Source: an uncultured Eubacteriales bacterium (GTDB lineage: Bacteria > Bacillota > Clostridia > Oscillospirales > Acutalibacteraceae). From it: DNA of 64,000 bases. Position numbers and translations under genes: made by a program. How positions within the stretch are numbered: position 1 is the stretch's first letter; the number at the start of each line of letters is the position of its first letter. Under the pieces are notes generated by a model. It saw only the letters and a program-made list of their open reading frames with translations. It did no database searches and was not told the origin of the DNA. Positions 52,878 through 62,785 of this stretch are shown here, one piece after another. The DNA lies in assembly GCA_934436505.1 (NCBI GenBank), contig CAKSAP010000005.1, positions 62,001-126,000 on the forward strand, written 5' to 3'.

Positions 52878-52906
52878 TTGAAAAATTATCTCAAATATGG
52901 TAAAAT
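52878..52906 (+). promoter_or_regulatory. Promoter of the YfhO-type gene
   Basis: TTGAAA (52878) and TAAAAT (52901) with a 17-base spacer, about 20 bases before the ribosome binding site region. Confidence 0.65.
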
Positions 52907-52937
52907 CTTATATATATTTTTTGTTAGGAGTCAATCA

Positions 52938-55784
52938 ATGTTAAAAGCAAAAAAAGAAAAAGCACCGACAAGGCTGTCGGCGTTTTATCAAAATAATAAA
53001 TTTGTATTTCTTTCGGCGCTCGTGTCGCTGTTGATTTTTCTGCTCATAGCCTTCTGCTATGACCTCGTCCCGTTCGGCGATATGACCATTTTGAGAATGG
53101 ATTTGTATCATCAATACGGTCCGTTGTTTGCGGAACTTTATGACAGACTTACAAGCGGAGAATCGTTAATTTATTCGTGGAATTCGGGACTTGGCTCTTC
53201 ATTTCTCGGCAATTTCTTTAACTATCTTTCAAGCCCGTTGACAATTATAATATTGCTTTTCGGTCATAAGAATATTACCGAAGCCATTTCATGCCTGATA
53301 ATGCTCAAGGCAGTGCTTTCCGCAGCCTCCTTTACCTATTATCTCAAAGCTTCGCAAAAGCAGCACAGCTATACAACTGCGGCTTTCGGCGTGTTATATG
53401 CTTTCTGCGGATATTTCGTCGCTTATTATTGGAATCTTATGTGGCTTGACGCAATGGTAATTTTCCCGATTATCATTCTCGGAATTGAGCATATTATCAA
53501 TAAGGGTAAGCCTGCTCTTTACTGTTTGAGCCTTGCTCTTATGATTTTTGCTAACTATTATATGGCGTTTATGGTTTGCATTTTCTCCGTCCTCTATTTC
53601 CTGACATACTATGCTGCAAACTATCCGTTTTCAAAAAAATTCAGCGAAATATACTATGATACGCCCTTAGGCAGAATTAAAAATTCGCTCTTTATTTCAA
53701 GCGGGCTCAAATTTGCATTTTCCTCGATTGTTGCGGTACTGCTCGCTTCGGCGGCTGTTTTCCCGCTTATAGCAATGCTCTCCCAAAGCTCTGCAACCTC
53801 CGGCTCATCCCCCACAGGCTTTACAAAATACTTTACTGCCTTTGATTTCCTTGCAAATCATCTCGCAAGCACCGACGCTACAATCAGAAGCAGCGGAAAT
53901 GATGTTCTTCCGAATGTATATTGCGGAATTTTGACGCTTTTGCTTGTTCCGCTGTACCTTTTCTCAAAGAAAATCTCTACAAGAGAAAAAATTTCCTATG
54001 TCAGCCTGCTTGCAGTTCTCTATTTCAGCTTTAATATCAATTATCTCAACTTCGTTTGGCACGGCCTTCATTTTCCGAATGATTTGCCGTACAGATTTTC
54101 GTTTATGTACTCCTTTGTTTTGCTCATACTTGCTTTCAAGGCATTTACGAACATCAAAGAGTACACGGGCAGACAATTACTCGGCGTCGGCGTTGGTCTT
54201 ATAGCGTTTATTATCCTTGTTGAAAAAACAACATCAAAGAATATCGACGACGTTTCACTTATAATTAGCCTTGTATTCGCTGTCGGATATGTTGTAATTC
54301 TTCACTTTTTCAAAGACAAGCGTTTCCAAAGCTCATCGCTTTCATTGCTTCTTTTGTGCTGTGTTGTTTCAGAGGTTGCTTTGGGCAATACGGACAATTA
54401 TTCAATGAATCAGTCAAAAACTAATTACGTTGCCGAGTACGACCAATTCCAAGATATAAAAGCAAAAATTGACGAATATGACAACAACGGCTTCTATCGT
54501 ATGGAGCTCACAAAATTAAAAACAAGAATGGACCCTTGTTGGCTTGACTACAACGGTGTCTCGGTATTCTCCTCTATGGCATATGAAACCGTTGCAAATT
54601 TTCAGCAAAATCTCGGCTTGTACGGCAACTATATTAACAGCTACACCTACAATCCGCAAACACCCGTTTACAATGCAATGTTTGGTATAAAATATATCGC
54701 CGACAATCAAAAAATGGAAATGAATCCTAATCTTTACGAGGACCTGTTTGCAAACGATAAATTCACGGCATATAAGAATAAATATGACTTGTCTGTTGCA
54801 TTTGCCGCAGACAGCCTTGTAAAATATTATGACTCTTCGATATACGGTAATCCCTTTGAAGCGCAGCAACAGCTGTTTAATATGGCTACGGGCGTTGACA
54901 ATGTATTTACGAAGCTTTCCATTGACGACGCAGCATATTCCAATATAAATGATTTTTATCCAAATGAATTTGCAAGCGGCGAGTTTAAGTTTTCAAAGTC
55001 AGTCAATGACGAAATGGGCAGCGTAAGCTTTGAGGTTACACCGCAAGAAACGCAAAATGTTTACATTTATATAAAATCAAACGCCGTTGACAACGCAACT
55101 GTTTCGGGCAGCATATTCAACGAAACCTACACTTCGCTCGATGAGGCTTATATAATCGACCTCGGAATAATCAATGCAGGCGAAACCGTAAACGTTGATA
55201 TTGCCATCAAGGACACCTCGAACAGAGGAACGCTCAACTTTTACGCTTACGGTCTTAACGAGGAAGCGTTTAAGGCAGGCTATGAGAAGCTCAAAAAAGG
55301 CGATTATAACATTACGGAATATTCGGACACAAAGCTTACGGGAACAATAACGGCAAGTGAAAATTCAGCTGTTTTCACATCAATCCCCTATGATATAAAT
55401 TGGAATGTTTATATCGACGGAAGACGGCTTAAAAGCGACGAAATTTATAAGATTTCCAACGGCTTGTTAGGCTTTGATATTGAAGCGGGCGAGCATACGG
55501 TAGTTTTCTCATATGTTTCGTCAGGTCTTTTGGCAGGTTCATTTGTTTCAATCGTTACCATTCTTATTGCGACAATATCAATAATTGTCAATCGCAAAAG
55601 GAAGAAGAAAAAACAAAAGGTTGACAAATGGCTTATGTTAAACGAAGCGCCTGTATCAGTCTCCGTTCCGAATGAAAGCGACACCTTTGAAATTGACTTT
55701 GACAGTATCAAGGAGCAGCTTAACGCCGATGAGGTCAAGGACGAACCGCCGACTGCCGAAAATCAAAATGACAATGAGCAATAA
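52938..55784 (+). CDS. YfhO-family integral membrane glycosyltransferase-like protein
   Basis: 948 residues. About 12 membrane segments fill residues 25-500, with DLYHQYGPLFAELYDRL near 55 and NYYMAFMVCIFS near 205, conserved in YfhO. A large outside domain follows (about 500-880), then a last membrane segment (about 865-885) and an acidic cytoplasmic tail (EVKDEPPTAENQ). Bacillus YfhO/CsbB are linked to sugar decoration of lipoteichoic acid; the role here is inferred. Start ATG at 52938 behind AGGAG. Divergent from the spoIIIA operon. Confidence 0.88.
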   Translation: MLKAKKEKAPTRLSAFYQNNKFVFLSALVSLLIFLLIAFCYDLVPFGDMTILRMDLYHQYGPLFAELYDRLTSGESLIYSWNSGLGSSFLGNFFNYLSSPLTIIILLFGHKNITEAISCLIMLKAVLSAASFTYYLKASQKQHSYTTAAFGVLYAFCGYFVAYYWNLMWLDAMVIFPIIILGIEHIINKGKPALYCLSLALMIFANYYMAFMVCIFSVLYFLTYYAANYPFSKKFSEIYYDTPLGRIKNSLFISSGLKFAFSSIVAVLLASAAVFPLIAMLSQSSATSGSSPTGFTKYFTAFDFLANHLASTDATIRSSGNDVLPNVYCGILTLLLVPLYLFSKKISTREKISYVSLLAVLYFSFNINYLNFVWHGLHFPNDLPYRFSFMYSFVLLILAFKAFTNIKEYTGRQLLGVGVGLIAFIILVEKTTSKNIDDVSLIISLVFAVGYVVILHFFKDKRFQSSSLSLLLLCCVVSEVALGNTDNYSMNQSKTNYVAEYDQFQDIKAKIDEYDNNGFYRMELTKLKTRMDPCWLDYNGVSVFSSMAYETVANFQQNLGLYGNYINSYTYNPQTPVYNAMFGIKYIADNQKMEMNPNLYEDLFANDKFTAYKNKYDLSVAFAADSLVKYYDSSIYGNPFEAQQQLFNMATGVDNVFTKLSIDDAAYSNINDFYPNEFASGEFKFSKSVNDEMGSVSFEVTPQETQNVYIYIKSNAVDNATVSGSIFNETYTSLDEAYIIDLGIINAGETVNVDIAIKDTSNRGTLNFYAYGLNEEAFKAGYEKLKKGDYNITEYSDTKLTGTITASENSAVFTSIPYDINWNVYIDGRRLKSDEIYKISNGLLGFDIEAGEHTVVFSYVSSGLLAGSFVSIVTILIATISIIVNRKRKKKKQKVDKWLMLNEAPVSVSVPNESDTFEIDFDSIKEQLNADEVKDEPPTAENQNDNEQ

Positions 55785-55798
55785 ATAAAAGCCACAAA

Positions 55799-55838
55799 AA
55801 AGCACTTTGTATCTTAGCAAACGATACAAAGTGCTTTA
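55799..55838. terminator. Bidirectional terminator between the yfhO-like gene and uvrA
   Basis: AAAGCACTTTGTATC and GATACAAAGTGCTTT form a perfect 15-bp stem with a 9-base loop, with T-rich sequence on both sides. Confidence 0.93.
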
Positions 55839-55843
55839 TTTTA

Positions 55844-58669
55844 TTATTTAAGCATCTTTTTAAGATATTGACCCGTATAGGATTTCTTGCATTTCGCAAC
55901 CTCCTCGGGTGTACCGCAAACGACGATATTACCGCCCTTGTCTCCGCCCTCGGGACCTAAGTCAATTATGTGGTCGGACACTTTAATTACATCCAAATTG
56001 TGCTCGATTACAACAACGGTGTTTCCCTTATCAACAAGTCTTTGAAGAACATTGATAAGTCCGTGAACATCCGCAGTATGCAAGCCTGTTGTAGGCTCGT
56101 CAAGGATATAAATCGTTCTGCCCGTGGCAATTTTTGAAAGCTCCGTCGAGAGCTTAACCCTCTGTGCCTCGCCGCCCGAAAGCGTGGTCGCAGGCTGACC
56201 GATTTTAATATATCCCAAGCCGACATCATAAAGAGTTTTGAGTTTTCTGTAAATCTTTGATTGATTTTTGAAAAACTCCATACCCTCTTCAACGGTCATT
56301 TCAAGAACATCGGAAATGGTTTTGCCTTTATAATGAACCTCAAGCGTTTCCCTGTTATATTTAGCGCCCTTACAGACATCGCAAGGCACATAAACGTCGG
56401 GGAAAAAGTTCATTTCAATCTTGATTATACCGTCGCCCTGACAGGCTTCACAACGTCCGCCCTTAACATTAAAGGAAAATCTTGAAGCGGAATAGCCTCT
56501 GATTTTAGCGTCCTGCGTCGAAGCAAACAGCTCTCTTATATCATTGAAAACTCCCGTGTAGGTCGCAGGGTTTGAACGTGGTGTTCTGCCAATCGGAGAT
56601 TGGTCGATATTTATTACCTTATCAAGATTTTCAATGCCGTCAATGCTGTCAACCTTACCGACCGCCTTTTTGGCGTTGTTAAGCTCATTTGCAAGCTTTT
56701 TATAGAGAATTTCATTGATAAGCGAGGATTTACCCGAGCCGGAAACGCCTGTTACGCATACAAATTCTCCAAGCGGAATTTCAACGTCAATATTTTTAAG
56801 GTTATTTTCAGAAGCGTTTTTGATAACAAGACTGTTCCCATTACCCTTTCGTCTTTCGGCAGGTACTTCGATTTTTTTCTTACCCGAAAGGTACTGCCCC
56901 GTAATTGATTTCTTGCATTTGAGCAAGCCATCAACATTACCGCTGTAAACAACCTCTCCGCCGTGAACGCCTGCGCCCGGTCCTATATCCACAACATAAT
57001 CCGCTGCTCTGATGGTGTCCTCGTCGTGCTCAACAACGATAAGCGTATTTCCTATATCACGAAGCTCACGCAGCGTGCCTAAAAGCTTGTCATTATCTCT
57101 TTGGTGCAAGCCAATGCTCGGCTCATCAAGGATATAAAGCACGCCCATAAGCGACGAGCCTATCTGTGTCGCAAGCCTGATTCGCTGACTTTCGCCGCCC
57201 GAAAGCGTGCCTGCCGAACGGGATAATGTCAAATAATCAAGACCGACGCTTGCAAGGAAAGAAAGCCTTTGCCTTATCTCCTTAATTATCATATCGGCTA
57301 TCATATGCTGTTTTTCGGTAAGCTCAAGCGAGTCTATAAATTCAATCTCTTTATTTATTGAAAGCTCGGTAAATTCAATAATATTCTTACCGCCGATCGT
57401 AACCGCAAGAGCCGATTTGTTGAGCCTTTTACCGTTACATTCGGGGCAATTACACTCGTCCATCACTTTGGTAATCTCTGCTCTTGAATATTCGCTTGTG
57501 GTTTCGTTATACCGTCTTTGAAGGTTATTTATTACGCCCTCGAACTCAGTCAGGTAAGTTCCCGAGCCGTAAGCGTTTACCCTTGTCATCTTGATTTTCT
57601 TGCCGTTTGTTCCGTAAAGCAGGACGTTAAGCTGCTCCTCGGACAAATCCTTAATCGGCGTATCAAGAGAAAAACCGTATTCCTCGGCAAGTGCGGAATA
57701 ATACATTTGCGCTATTGTTCCGCTGTCGGCATTTGACCAGCCCGAAGCTAAAATCGCACCCTGATTTATCGAAAGATTTTTATTCGGTATAACAAGGTCG
57801 GGGTTAATTCTCATAAAAGTACCGAGTCCCATACACCTCGGGCAAGAGCCGTAAGGATTGTTAAAAGAAAACGACCTCGGTGCCATTTCTTCTATGCAGG
57901 TGCCGTGCTCGGGGCAGGCAAACTTCTGTGAAAATAAAAGCTCCTCTTTTCCGACAACATCAACGATTACCGCACCGTCGGAAAGATTGCAGGCGGTATC
58001 TACCGAATCGGCAAGTCTGCTTCTGATACCGTCATTTATAACAAGTCGGTCAACAACGACCTCAATGCTGTGCTTAACATTCTTATCGAGCTTGATTTCT
58101 TCGGAAAGATCATAAATGCTTCCGTCAACTCTTACTCTGACGTATCCCGACTTTCTTGCGGAATCGAGCACCTTGACGTGTTCGCCCTTTTTACCCCTTA
58201 CAAGCGGTGCTAAAATCTGTATTTTTTCGCCCTCGGGAAGTTTCAGAACTTTATCAACAATTCCGTCAACGGTTTCCATTGAAATTTCTCTGCCGCAAAC
58301 GGGACAATGCGGAGTACCTATTCTCGCATAAATAAGACGAAGATAATCGTAAATCTCCGTAACGGTACCTACCGTTGAACGTGGATTTTTTGAGGTCGTT
58401 TTTTGGTCAATCGATATTGCGGGAGACAAGCCCTCAATGTATTCAACATCGGGCTTATCCATCTGACCTAAAAATTGCCTTGCATATGAAGAAAGCGATT
58501 CGATATATCGCCTCTGTCCCTCTGCGTAAATCGTATCAAACGCAAGCGAGGATTTTCCCGAGCCTGAAAGCCCCGTAAAAACGACGAGTTTATCACGGGG
58601 AATTTCAAGGTCAATATTCTTAAGATTATTGGCTTTTGCGCCTTTTACAATGATTTTTTTGTTCTGCAA
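55844..58669 (-). CDS. uvrA: Excinuclease ABC subunit A
   Basis: 941 residues with two ABC ATPase halves: Walker A GLSGSGKSSL (about 34) and GVSGSGKSSL (about 640), two LSGGE signatures (GTLSGGESQRIRLA and TTLSGGEAQRVKLS), and zinc motifs CPVCG, CPECNG and CEACQGDG/CDVCKG. It finds DNA damage together with UvrB, encoded just upstream. It begins with a TTG at 58669, 3 bases after the uvrB stop; AAGGAAGG serves as ribosome binding site. Confidence 0.98.
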   Translation of the reverse strand: MQNKKIIVKGAKANNLKNIDLEIPRDKLVVFTGLSGSGKSSLAFDTIYAEGQRRYIESLSSYARQFLGQMDKPDVEYIEGLSPAISIDQKTTSKNPRSTVGTVTEIYDYLRLIYARIGTPHCPVCGREISMETVDGIVDKVLKLPEGEKIQILAPLVRGKKGEHVKVLDSARKSGYVRVRVDGSIYDLSEEIKLDKNVKHSIEVVVDRLVINDGIRSRLADSVDTACNLSDGAVIVDVVGKEELLFSQKFACPEHGTCIEEMAPRSFSFNNPYGSCPRCMGLGTFMRINPDLVIPNKNLSINQGAILASGWSNADSGTIAQMYYSALAEEYGFSLDTPIKDLSEEQLNVLLYGTNGKKIKMTRVNAYGSGTYLTEFEGVINNLQRRYNETTSEYSRAEITKVMDECNCPECNGKRLNKSALAVTIGGKNIIEFTELSINKEIEFIDSLELTEKQHMIADMIIKEIRQRLSFLASVGLDYLTLSRSAGTLSGGESQRIRLATQIGSSLMGVLYILDEPSIGLHQRDNDKLLGTLRELRDIGNTLIVVEHDEDTIRAADYVVDIGPGAGVHGGEVVYSGNVDGLLKCKKSITGQYLSGKKKIEVPAERRKGNGNSLVIKNASENNLKNIDVEIPLGEFVCVTGVSGSGKSSLINEILYKKLANELNNAKKAVGKVDSIDGIENLDKVINIDQSPIGRTPRSNPATYTGVFNDIRELFASTQDAKIRGYSASRFSFNVKGGRCEACQGDGIIKIEMNFFPDVYVPCDVCKGAKYNRETLEVHYKGKTISDVLEMTVEEGMEFFKNQSKIYRKLKTLYDVGLGYIKIGQPATTLSGGEAQRVKLSTELSKIATGRTIYILDEPTTGLHTADVHGLINVLQRLVDKGNTVVVIEHNLDVIKVSDHIIDLGPEGGDKGGNIVVCGTPEEVAKCKKSYTGQYLKKMLK

Positions 58670-58672
58670 GGC

Positions 58673-60628
58673 TTATTTACCTTCCTTTAATTTTGCGATT
58701 TTATCTCTTAACATAGCAGCGTGCTCAAATTCAAGTATCTTTGCCGCCGCTTTCATTTCATTTGTAAGCTCAATGATAAGCTTTTCTCTCTCCGCCCTGC
58801 TCAGGCGTTTACCGCTTTCGTCCTTATGAGTAGCGGATATTTCAAGAATATCCCTAACGCCTTTTTTAATGGTTTTCGGAACAATATTATGCTCCTTATT
58901 GTATTCCATCTGTATTTCACGGCGACGGTAGGTTTCGCTTATCGCCTTTTCCATTGACGGTGTAACGCAATCTGCGTACATAATAACCTGACCGTCGGCA
59001 TTTCGAGCCGCCCTGCCTATTGTCTGAATAAGTGCGGTTTCAGAACGCAAAAAGCCTTCCTTGTCGGCGTCAAGAATAGCCACAAGCGATACCTCGGGTA
59101 TGTCAAGTCCCTCACGCAAAAGGTTTATTCCGACAAGAACATCATACTCGCCCAAGCGCAAATCACGGATAAGCTCCATACGCTCGATAGTGTCAATATC
59201 ATAGTGCATATACTTAACCTTTATGCCGTGCGTATCAAGAAATTCCGTAAGGCTCTCCGCCATTTTCTTTGTAAGCGTAGTAACCAAAACACGCTCATTG
59301 CGTTCGGTTCTTGTATTTATTTCAGAAATAAGATCCTCAATCTGTCCATCCGTCGGTCTTACCGATATTTCAGGGTCAAGCAGACCCGTGGGTCTTATCA
59401 GCTGTTCAACAATTTGTGAGCTTTTTTCCTTTTCAAGCTCGCCCGGTGTCGCACTCACAAACACCTTTTGCCCTATTTTTTTATAAAATTCGTCAAAGGT
59501 AAGCGGTCTGTTATCAAAAGCCGACGGAAGTCTGAAGCCGTAATTTACAAGGGATTCCTTTCTTGAACGGTCTCCGCCGTACATTCCTCTGACCTGAGGC
59601 AAGGTAACATGCGATTCATCAACAAACAGCACAAAATCGTCGGGAAAATAATCGAGCAAGGTAAACGGTGCTGTGCCTGCTTCTCTTCCCGACATAACCC
59701 TTGAATAGTTCTCAATGCCTTTACAGAAGCCCGTTTCCCTAAGCATTTCCATATCGTATTCGGTACGCTGCCTTATTCTTTGAGCCTCAAGAAGCTTTCC
59801 CTCTTTTTCAAATTTCTTGACCTGCTCTTCCATTTCCGCAAGTATCTCGGTAATGGCTTTTTCAAGCTTTTCGGGAGCAACGACATAGTGCGAAGCAGGA
59901 TAAATCGCCACATGGGACAATACATTTTTTACCTGCCCCGTAAGTGCGTTGATTTCGGAAATTCTGTCTATTTCATCGCCGAAAAACTCAACTCTTATAG
60001 CGTTTTCGCTCGAATAAACGGGGAAAATTTCCACCGTATCGCCACGAACTCTGAACTTATTTCTTATAAAGTTGACATCATTTCGCTCATATTGAATACT
60101 GACAAGCTTTTTTATTAAATCATCCCTGCTTTTTTGCATACCCTGCCTTAAAGAAATAACCATATTTCGATAATCAATCGGGTCGCCGAGGGTATAAATA
60201 CAAGAAACACTCGAAACAATTATCACATCTCGCCTTTCGGACAAAGCGGAGGTTGCCGAGTGTCTCAACTTATCGATTTCATCATTTATTGCCGAATCCT
60301 TTTCAATATAGGTATCGGTTGTCGGAATGTATGCCTCAGGCTGATAATAGTCGTAATATGAAACGAAATATTCAACCGCATTTTCAGGGAAAAACTCCTT
60401 AAATTCCGAGCACAGCTGCGCTGCAAGGGTTTTATTATGGGCAAGCACAAGCGTAGGACGGTTGAGCTTTGCAATAACATTTGCCATTGTAAAAGTCTTG
60501 CCCGAGCCCGTAACGCCGAGCAGGGTTTGTTCGTTGTAGCCCTTGTTAATTCCGTCAACAAGCTTTTCTATTGCAGCAGGCTGATCGCCCGTCGGCTTAT
60601 ATTCGGAATGTAAAACAAACTTATCCAT
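58673..60628 (-). CDS. uvrB: Excinuclease ABC subunit B
   Basis: 651 residues: Walker A GVTGSGKT (about 39-46), the beta hairpin YYDYYQPEAYIP (about 93-104) that clamps DNA, helicase motifs (DESHVTLPQ, GRAARN) and the C-terminal UVR domain (LTNEMKAAAKILEFEHAAMLRD). It loads onto damage handed over by UvrA. ATG at 60628 behind GGGGG. Operon uvrB-uvrA, possibly with nadE upstream (35-base gap). Confidence 0.98.
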   Translation of the reverse strand: MDKFVLHSEYKPTGDQPAAIEKLVDGINKGYNEQTLLGVTGSGKTFTMANVIAKLNRPTLVLAHNKTLAAQLCSEFKEFFPENAVEYFVSYYDYYQPEAYIPTTDTYIEKDSAINDEIDKLRHSATSALSERRDVIIVSSVSCIYTLGDPIDYRNMVISLRQGMQKSRDDLIKKLVSIQYERNDVNFIRNKFRVRGDTVEIFPVYSSENAIRVEFFGDEIDRISEINALTGQVKNVLSHVAIYPASHYVVAPEKLEKAITEILAEMEEQVKKFEKEGKLLEAQRIRQRTEYDMEMLRETGFCKGIENYSRVMSGREAGTAPFTLLDYFPDDFVLFVDESHVTLPQVRGMYGGDRSRKESLVNYGFRLPSAFDNRPLTFDEFYKKIGQKVFVSATPGELEKEKSSQIVEQLIRPTGLLDPEISVRPTDGQIEDLISEINTRTERNERVLVTTLTKKMAESLTEFLDTHGIKVKYMHYDIDTIERMELIRDLRLGEYDVLVGINLLREGLDIPEVSLVAILDADKEGFLRSETALIQTIGRAARNADGQVIMYADCVTPSMEKAISETYRRREIQMEYNKEHNIVPKTIKKGVRDILEISATHKDESGKRLSRAEREKLIIELTNEMKAAAKILEFEHAAMLRDKIAKLKEGK

Positions 60629-60663
60629 AATATCCCCCTTTCTATCAGTATAAAAATTAAATG

Positions 60664-61392
60664 TTAGTTTTCACTCGGAACAAAGGTGTCCATATATTTA
60701 AGCTTGAACAGATTTTTAACGTGCTTATCGTCTATTATCGCCTTTTTCTCAAGATCTGCAATCTCGCCTGTTCTGATGTATTTATCAAGCTCATCATATG
60801 TAAAGCCGAGATTTTCCTCGTCCGTCTTGCCGCAAAGTCCGTCAATCGGAACCTTGTTAACAAGCACATCGGGAAGTCCGAGAATTTTTCCTATCTGTCT
60901 CATCTCTGTAACGGTAATATTAGCACAGGGGCTGAAATCGCCTGCCGCATCGCCGTATCTCGTTGAATAACCGACCCAATCCTCCGACATATTACAGGTG
61001 TTTGCAACTCGTCCGTTACAGCTTTGCGCAACCGCATACAAAACCGTCATTCTTACTCTCGGAGGAATATTTGTTGTTGATTGAACGGATAATTCAAGCG
61101 GTATGCTCGACTTCACGCCGTCAACAGCAGCTTTTACATTTACAACATAATGCTTAATGTCAAGGTGTTTTACAAGCAGTTCAGCCATATCAATATCGTG
61201 CTGAACGCCGCAAGGCATAAGCACACCGATAACCCTGTCCTTGCCCAAAGCTTCGACACAAAGAGCCGCAACAATAGAACTGTCCTTGCCGCCGGAAATG
61301 CCTATTACCGCATTACAGTCTTTACCGTTCTTGTCAAAAAAATCACGTATCCACTCAACACATTCATTTTTTGTTTTCGTTGCATCAAACAT
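60664..61392 (-). CDS. nadE: NAD+ synthetase (ammonia-dependent type)
   Basis: 242 residues with the pyrophosphatase motif GISGGKDSS (about 33-41), NTCNMSEDWVGYSTRYGDAAGD (about 130) for deamido-NAD and ATP binding, and PIDGLCGKTDEENLGF (about 185). No glutaminase domain is present, so it should use ammonia. It completes NAD synthesis; nadK in this window continues to NADP. ATG at 61392 behind GGAGG. Confidence 0.95.
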   Translation of the reverse strand: MFDATKTKNECVEWIRDFFDKNGKDCNAVIGISGGKDSSIVAALCVEALGKDRVIGVLMPCGVQHDIDMAELLVKHLDIKHYVVNVKAAVDGVKSSIPLELSVQSTTNIPPRVRMTVLYAVAQSCNGRVANTCNMSEDWVGYSTRYGDAAGDFSPCANITVTEMRQIGKILGLPDVLVNKVPIDGLCGKTDEENLGFTYDELDKYIRTGEIADLEKKAIIDDKHVKNLFKLKYMDTFVPSEN

Positions 61393-61429
61393 AGTTTTTC
61401 CTCCGTTTTATTTATTATTTAATCTTTTA

Positions 61430-62140
61430 TCAATAATCAAATAAGTATGCGAATTTGCTGTGATTTGCCATTGAATATGCACTGTCGTCAGAAATGATTA
61501 CGCTATCCAAAAGTGTTAAATCAAGCGGCTTGAATATCTTTTTAATAACTCTGACCGCTTCAATATCAGCTCCTGACGGTGCGGCAACACCCTGCGGATG
61601 ATTATGTGCAATAATAACCGAGGTTGCGTTTAGATTCATTGCGGTTGCCGCAATTTTTCTTATGTTGACGTCCGTACTGCTCTGACCGCCCTCCGAAACG
61701 ATAATTGTTTGCTTATGTCGGCACTGATTATCAACAAAAGCCGCCATCATAACCTCATGCTGATAGCCTATGAATTTTGAAGCAAAATATTTTGTAACCG
61801 CCTCAGGCTCACTCAGCACAAGCTTTCTGTTAATGTTCTTACTGTCAAGATACTTCGAATAAATCTCCGGTACCATTTTGATAAGCGTCGCCGAGCTTTT
61901 GCCCATACCCTTTACCGCCTCAAGCGACTCCAACGGTGCGTCAAACACACCTGCAAGCGAGCCGAATTCGTTGATAAGCATATGAGCTAAATCATTTGTA
62001 TCACGTTGAGGTATTGCGTAAAATAAAAGCATTTCAAGCACCTGATGGTCCTGAAAATCACGCATACCGCTTTTAGCAAACTGCTCCTTAACTCTGCTCC
62101 TATGTCCCGAATGTAAATGTTCTGTCTTTGTTTCCTCCAC
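61430..62140 (-). CDS. radC: RadC/JAB-domain protein
   Basis: 236 residues: a helix-hairpin-helix region (ALESLEAVKGMGKSSATLIK-like, about 68-87) followed by a JAB/MPN domain whose metal motif AHNHPQGVAAPSGAD lies at about 178-192, with SEGG before it. The name comes from a once-assumed repair role that is not well supported. It begins with GTG at 62140 behind GGAG. The gap to nadE is 37 bases. Confidence 0.92.
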   Translation of the reverse strand: MEETKTEHLHSGHRSRVKEQFAKSGMRDFQDHQVLEMLLFYAIPQRDTNDLAHMLINEFGSLAGVFDAPLESLEAVKGMGKSSATLIKMVPEIYSKYLDSKNINRKLVLSEPEAVTKYFASKFIGYQHEVMMAAFVDNQCRHKQTIIVSEGGQSSTDVNIRKIAATAMNLNATSVIIAHNHPQGVAAPSGADIEAVRVIKKIFKPLDLTLLDSVIISDDSAYSMANHSKFAYLFDY

Positions 62141-62215
62141 AACAAGAGTCTCCTTTCGCCCTAAAAAATCAAATATACAACTATTTTATCACAAAAATTA
62201 CATTTTGAAAAGAGA

Positions 62216-62236
62216 ACAGACGCATTTAGCGTCTGT
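62216..62236 (-). terminator. Probable terminator of the right-edge operon
   Basis: ACAGACGC-ATTTA-GCGTCTGT, a perfect 8-bp stem at the stop of the small membrane protein; on the minus strand the following TCTCTTTT is only moderately T-rich. Confidence 0.6.
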
Positions 62237-62784
62237 CAAAACTTAAATATTCTTCTAAAAGTCTTTCTCCATTTAATCAAATACAGTCTTATAAGGTTAG
62301 TCATTGCAAAATCGTAAAGTAAAAAGATTACGTTTCCTGCCGCAAGCAAACCCCATGCTGCAATAGCTCCGTATTTTTCCATTTCCTCGAAGGGCACTAA
62401 AAAAACGTAGGTTGAAATAAAGAACGCCGCCACGGCGCCGACGTTAAACACCGCAAATTTAAGCACCCACAACAGCACCGAATGAAAATGCTTTTCAAAA
62501 ATCGCTTTGACAATCGGATAATAACCGAAAAACATTATATACATAACCGCCGCTTCTTTATCGGCAATAAGCAAAACAGATAAAAGGCTTACGGCAGCAT
62601 AAACACCGAGAGCCCATTTTTTATCAATTTCAATTACAATCAAGGTTATCAAAAAGCCTGCCGCCGCAGGAAGAGCATATGTTAAGGTCGGTATTACCGA
62701 GGTCAAAAACATAAGAACTATCGAAAGTGCGGTTATTACGCCGCCGACAGCGGTTTTTGATGATTTCTTTGAATTTTGTGTCAT
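62236..62784 (-). CDS. Small membrane protein, ECF-S-component-like
   Basis: 182 residues with five to six membrane segments (about 12-34, 37-55, 58-78, 83-95, 103-125, 138-160) and basic ends. The pattern GGVITALSIVLMFLTSVIPTL at the start, followed by ALPAAAGFLITLIVIEI, recalls substrate-binding subunits of ECF vitamin transporters, but no ligand motif can be named. It starts 1 base after the J-domain gene and so belongs to that operon. Confidence 0.7.
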   Translation of the reverse strand: MTQNSKKSSKTAVGGVITALSIVLMFLTSVIPTLTYALPAAAGFLITLIVIEIDKKWALGVYAAVSLLSVLLIADKEAAVMYIMFFGYYPIVKAIFEKHFHSVLLWVLKFAVFNVGAVAAFFISTYVFLVPFEEMEKYGAIAAWGLLAAGNVIFLLYDFAMTNLIRLYLIKWRKTFRRIFKF

Positions 62785-62785
62785 A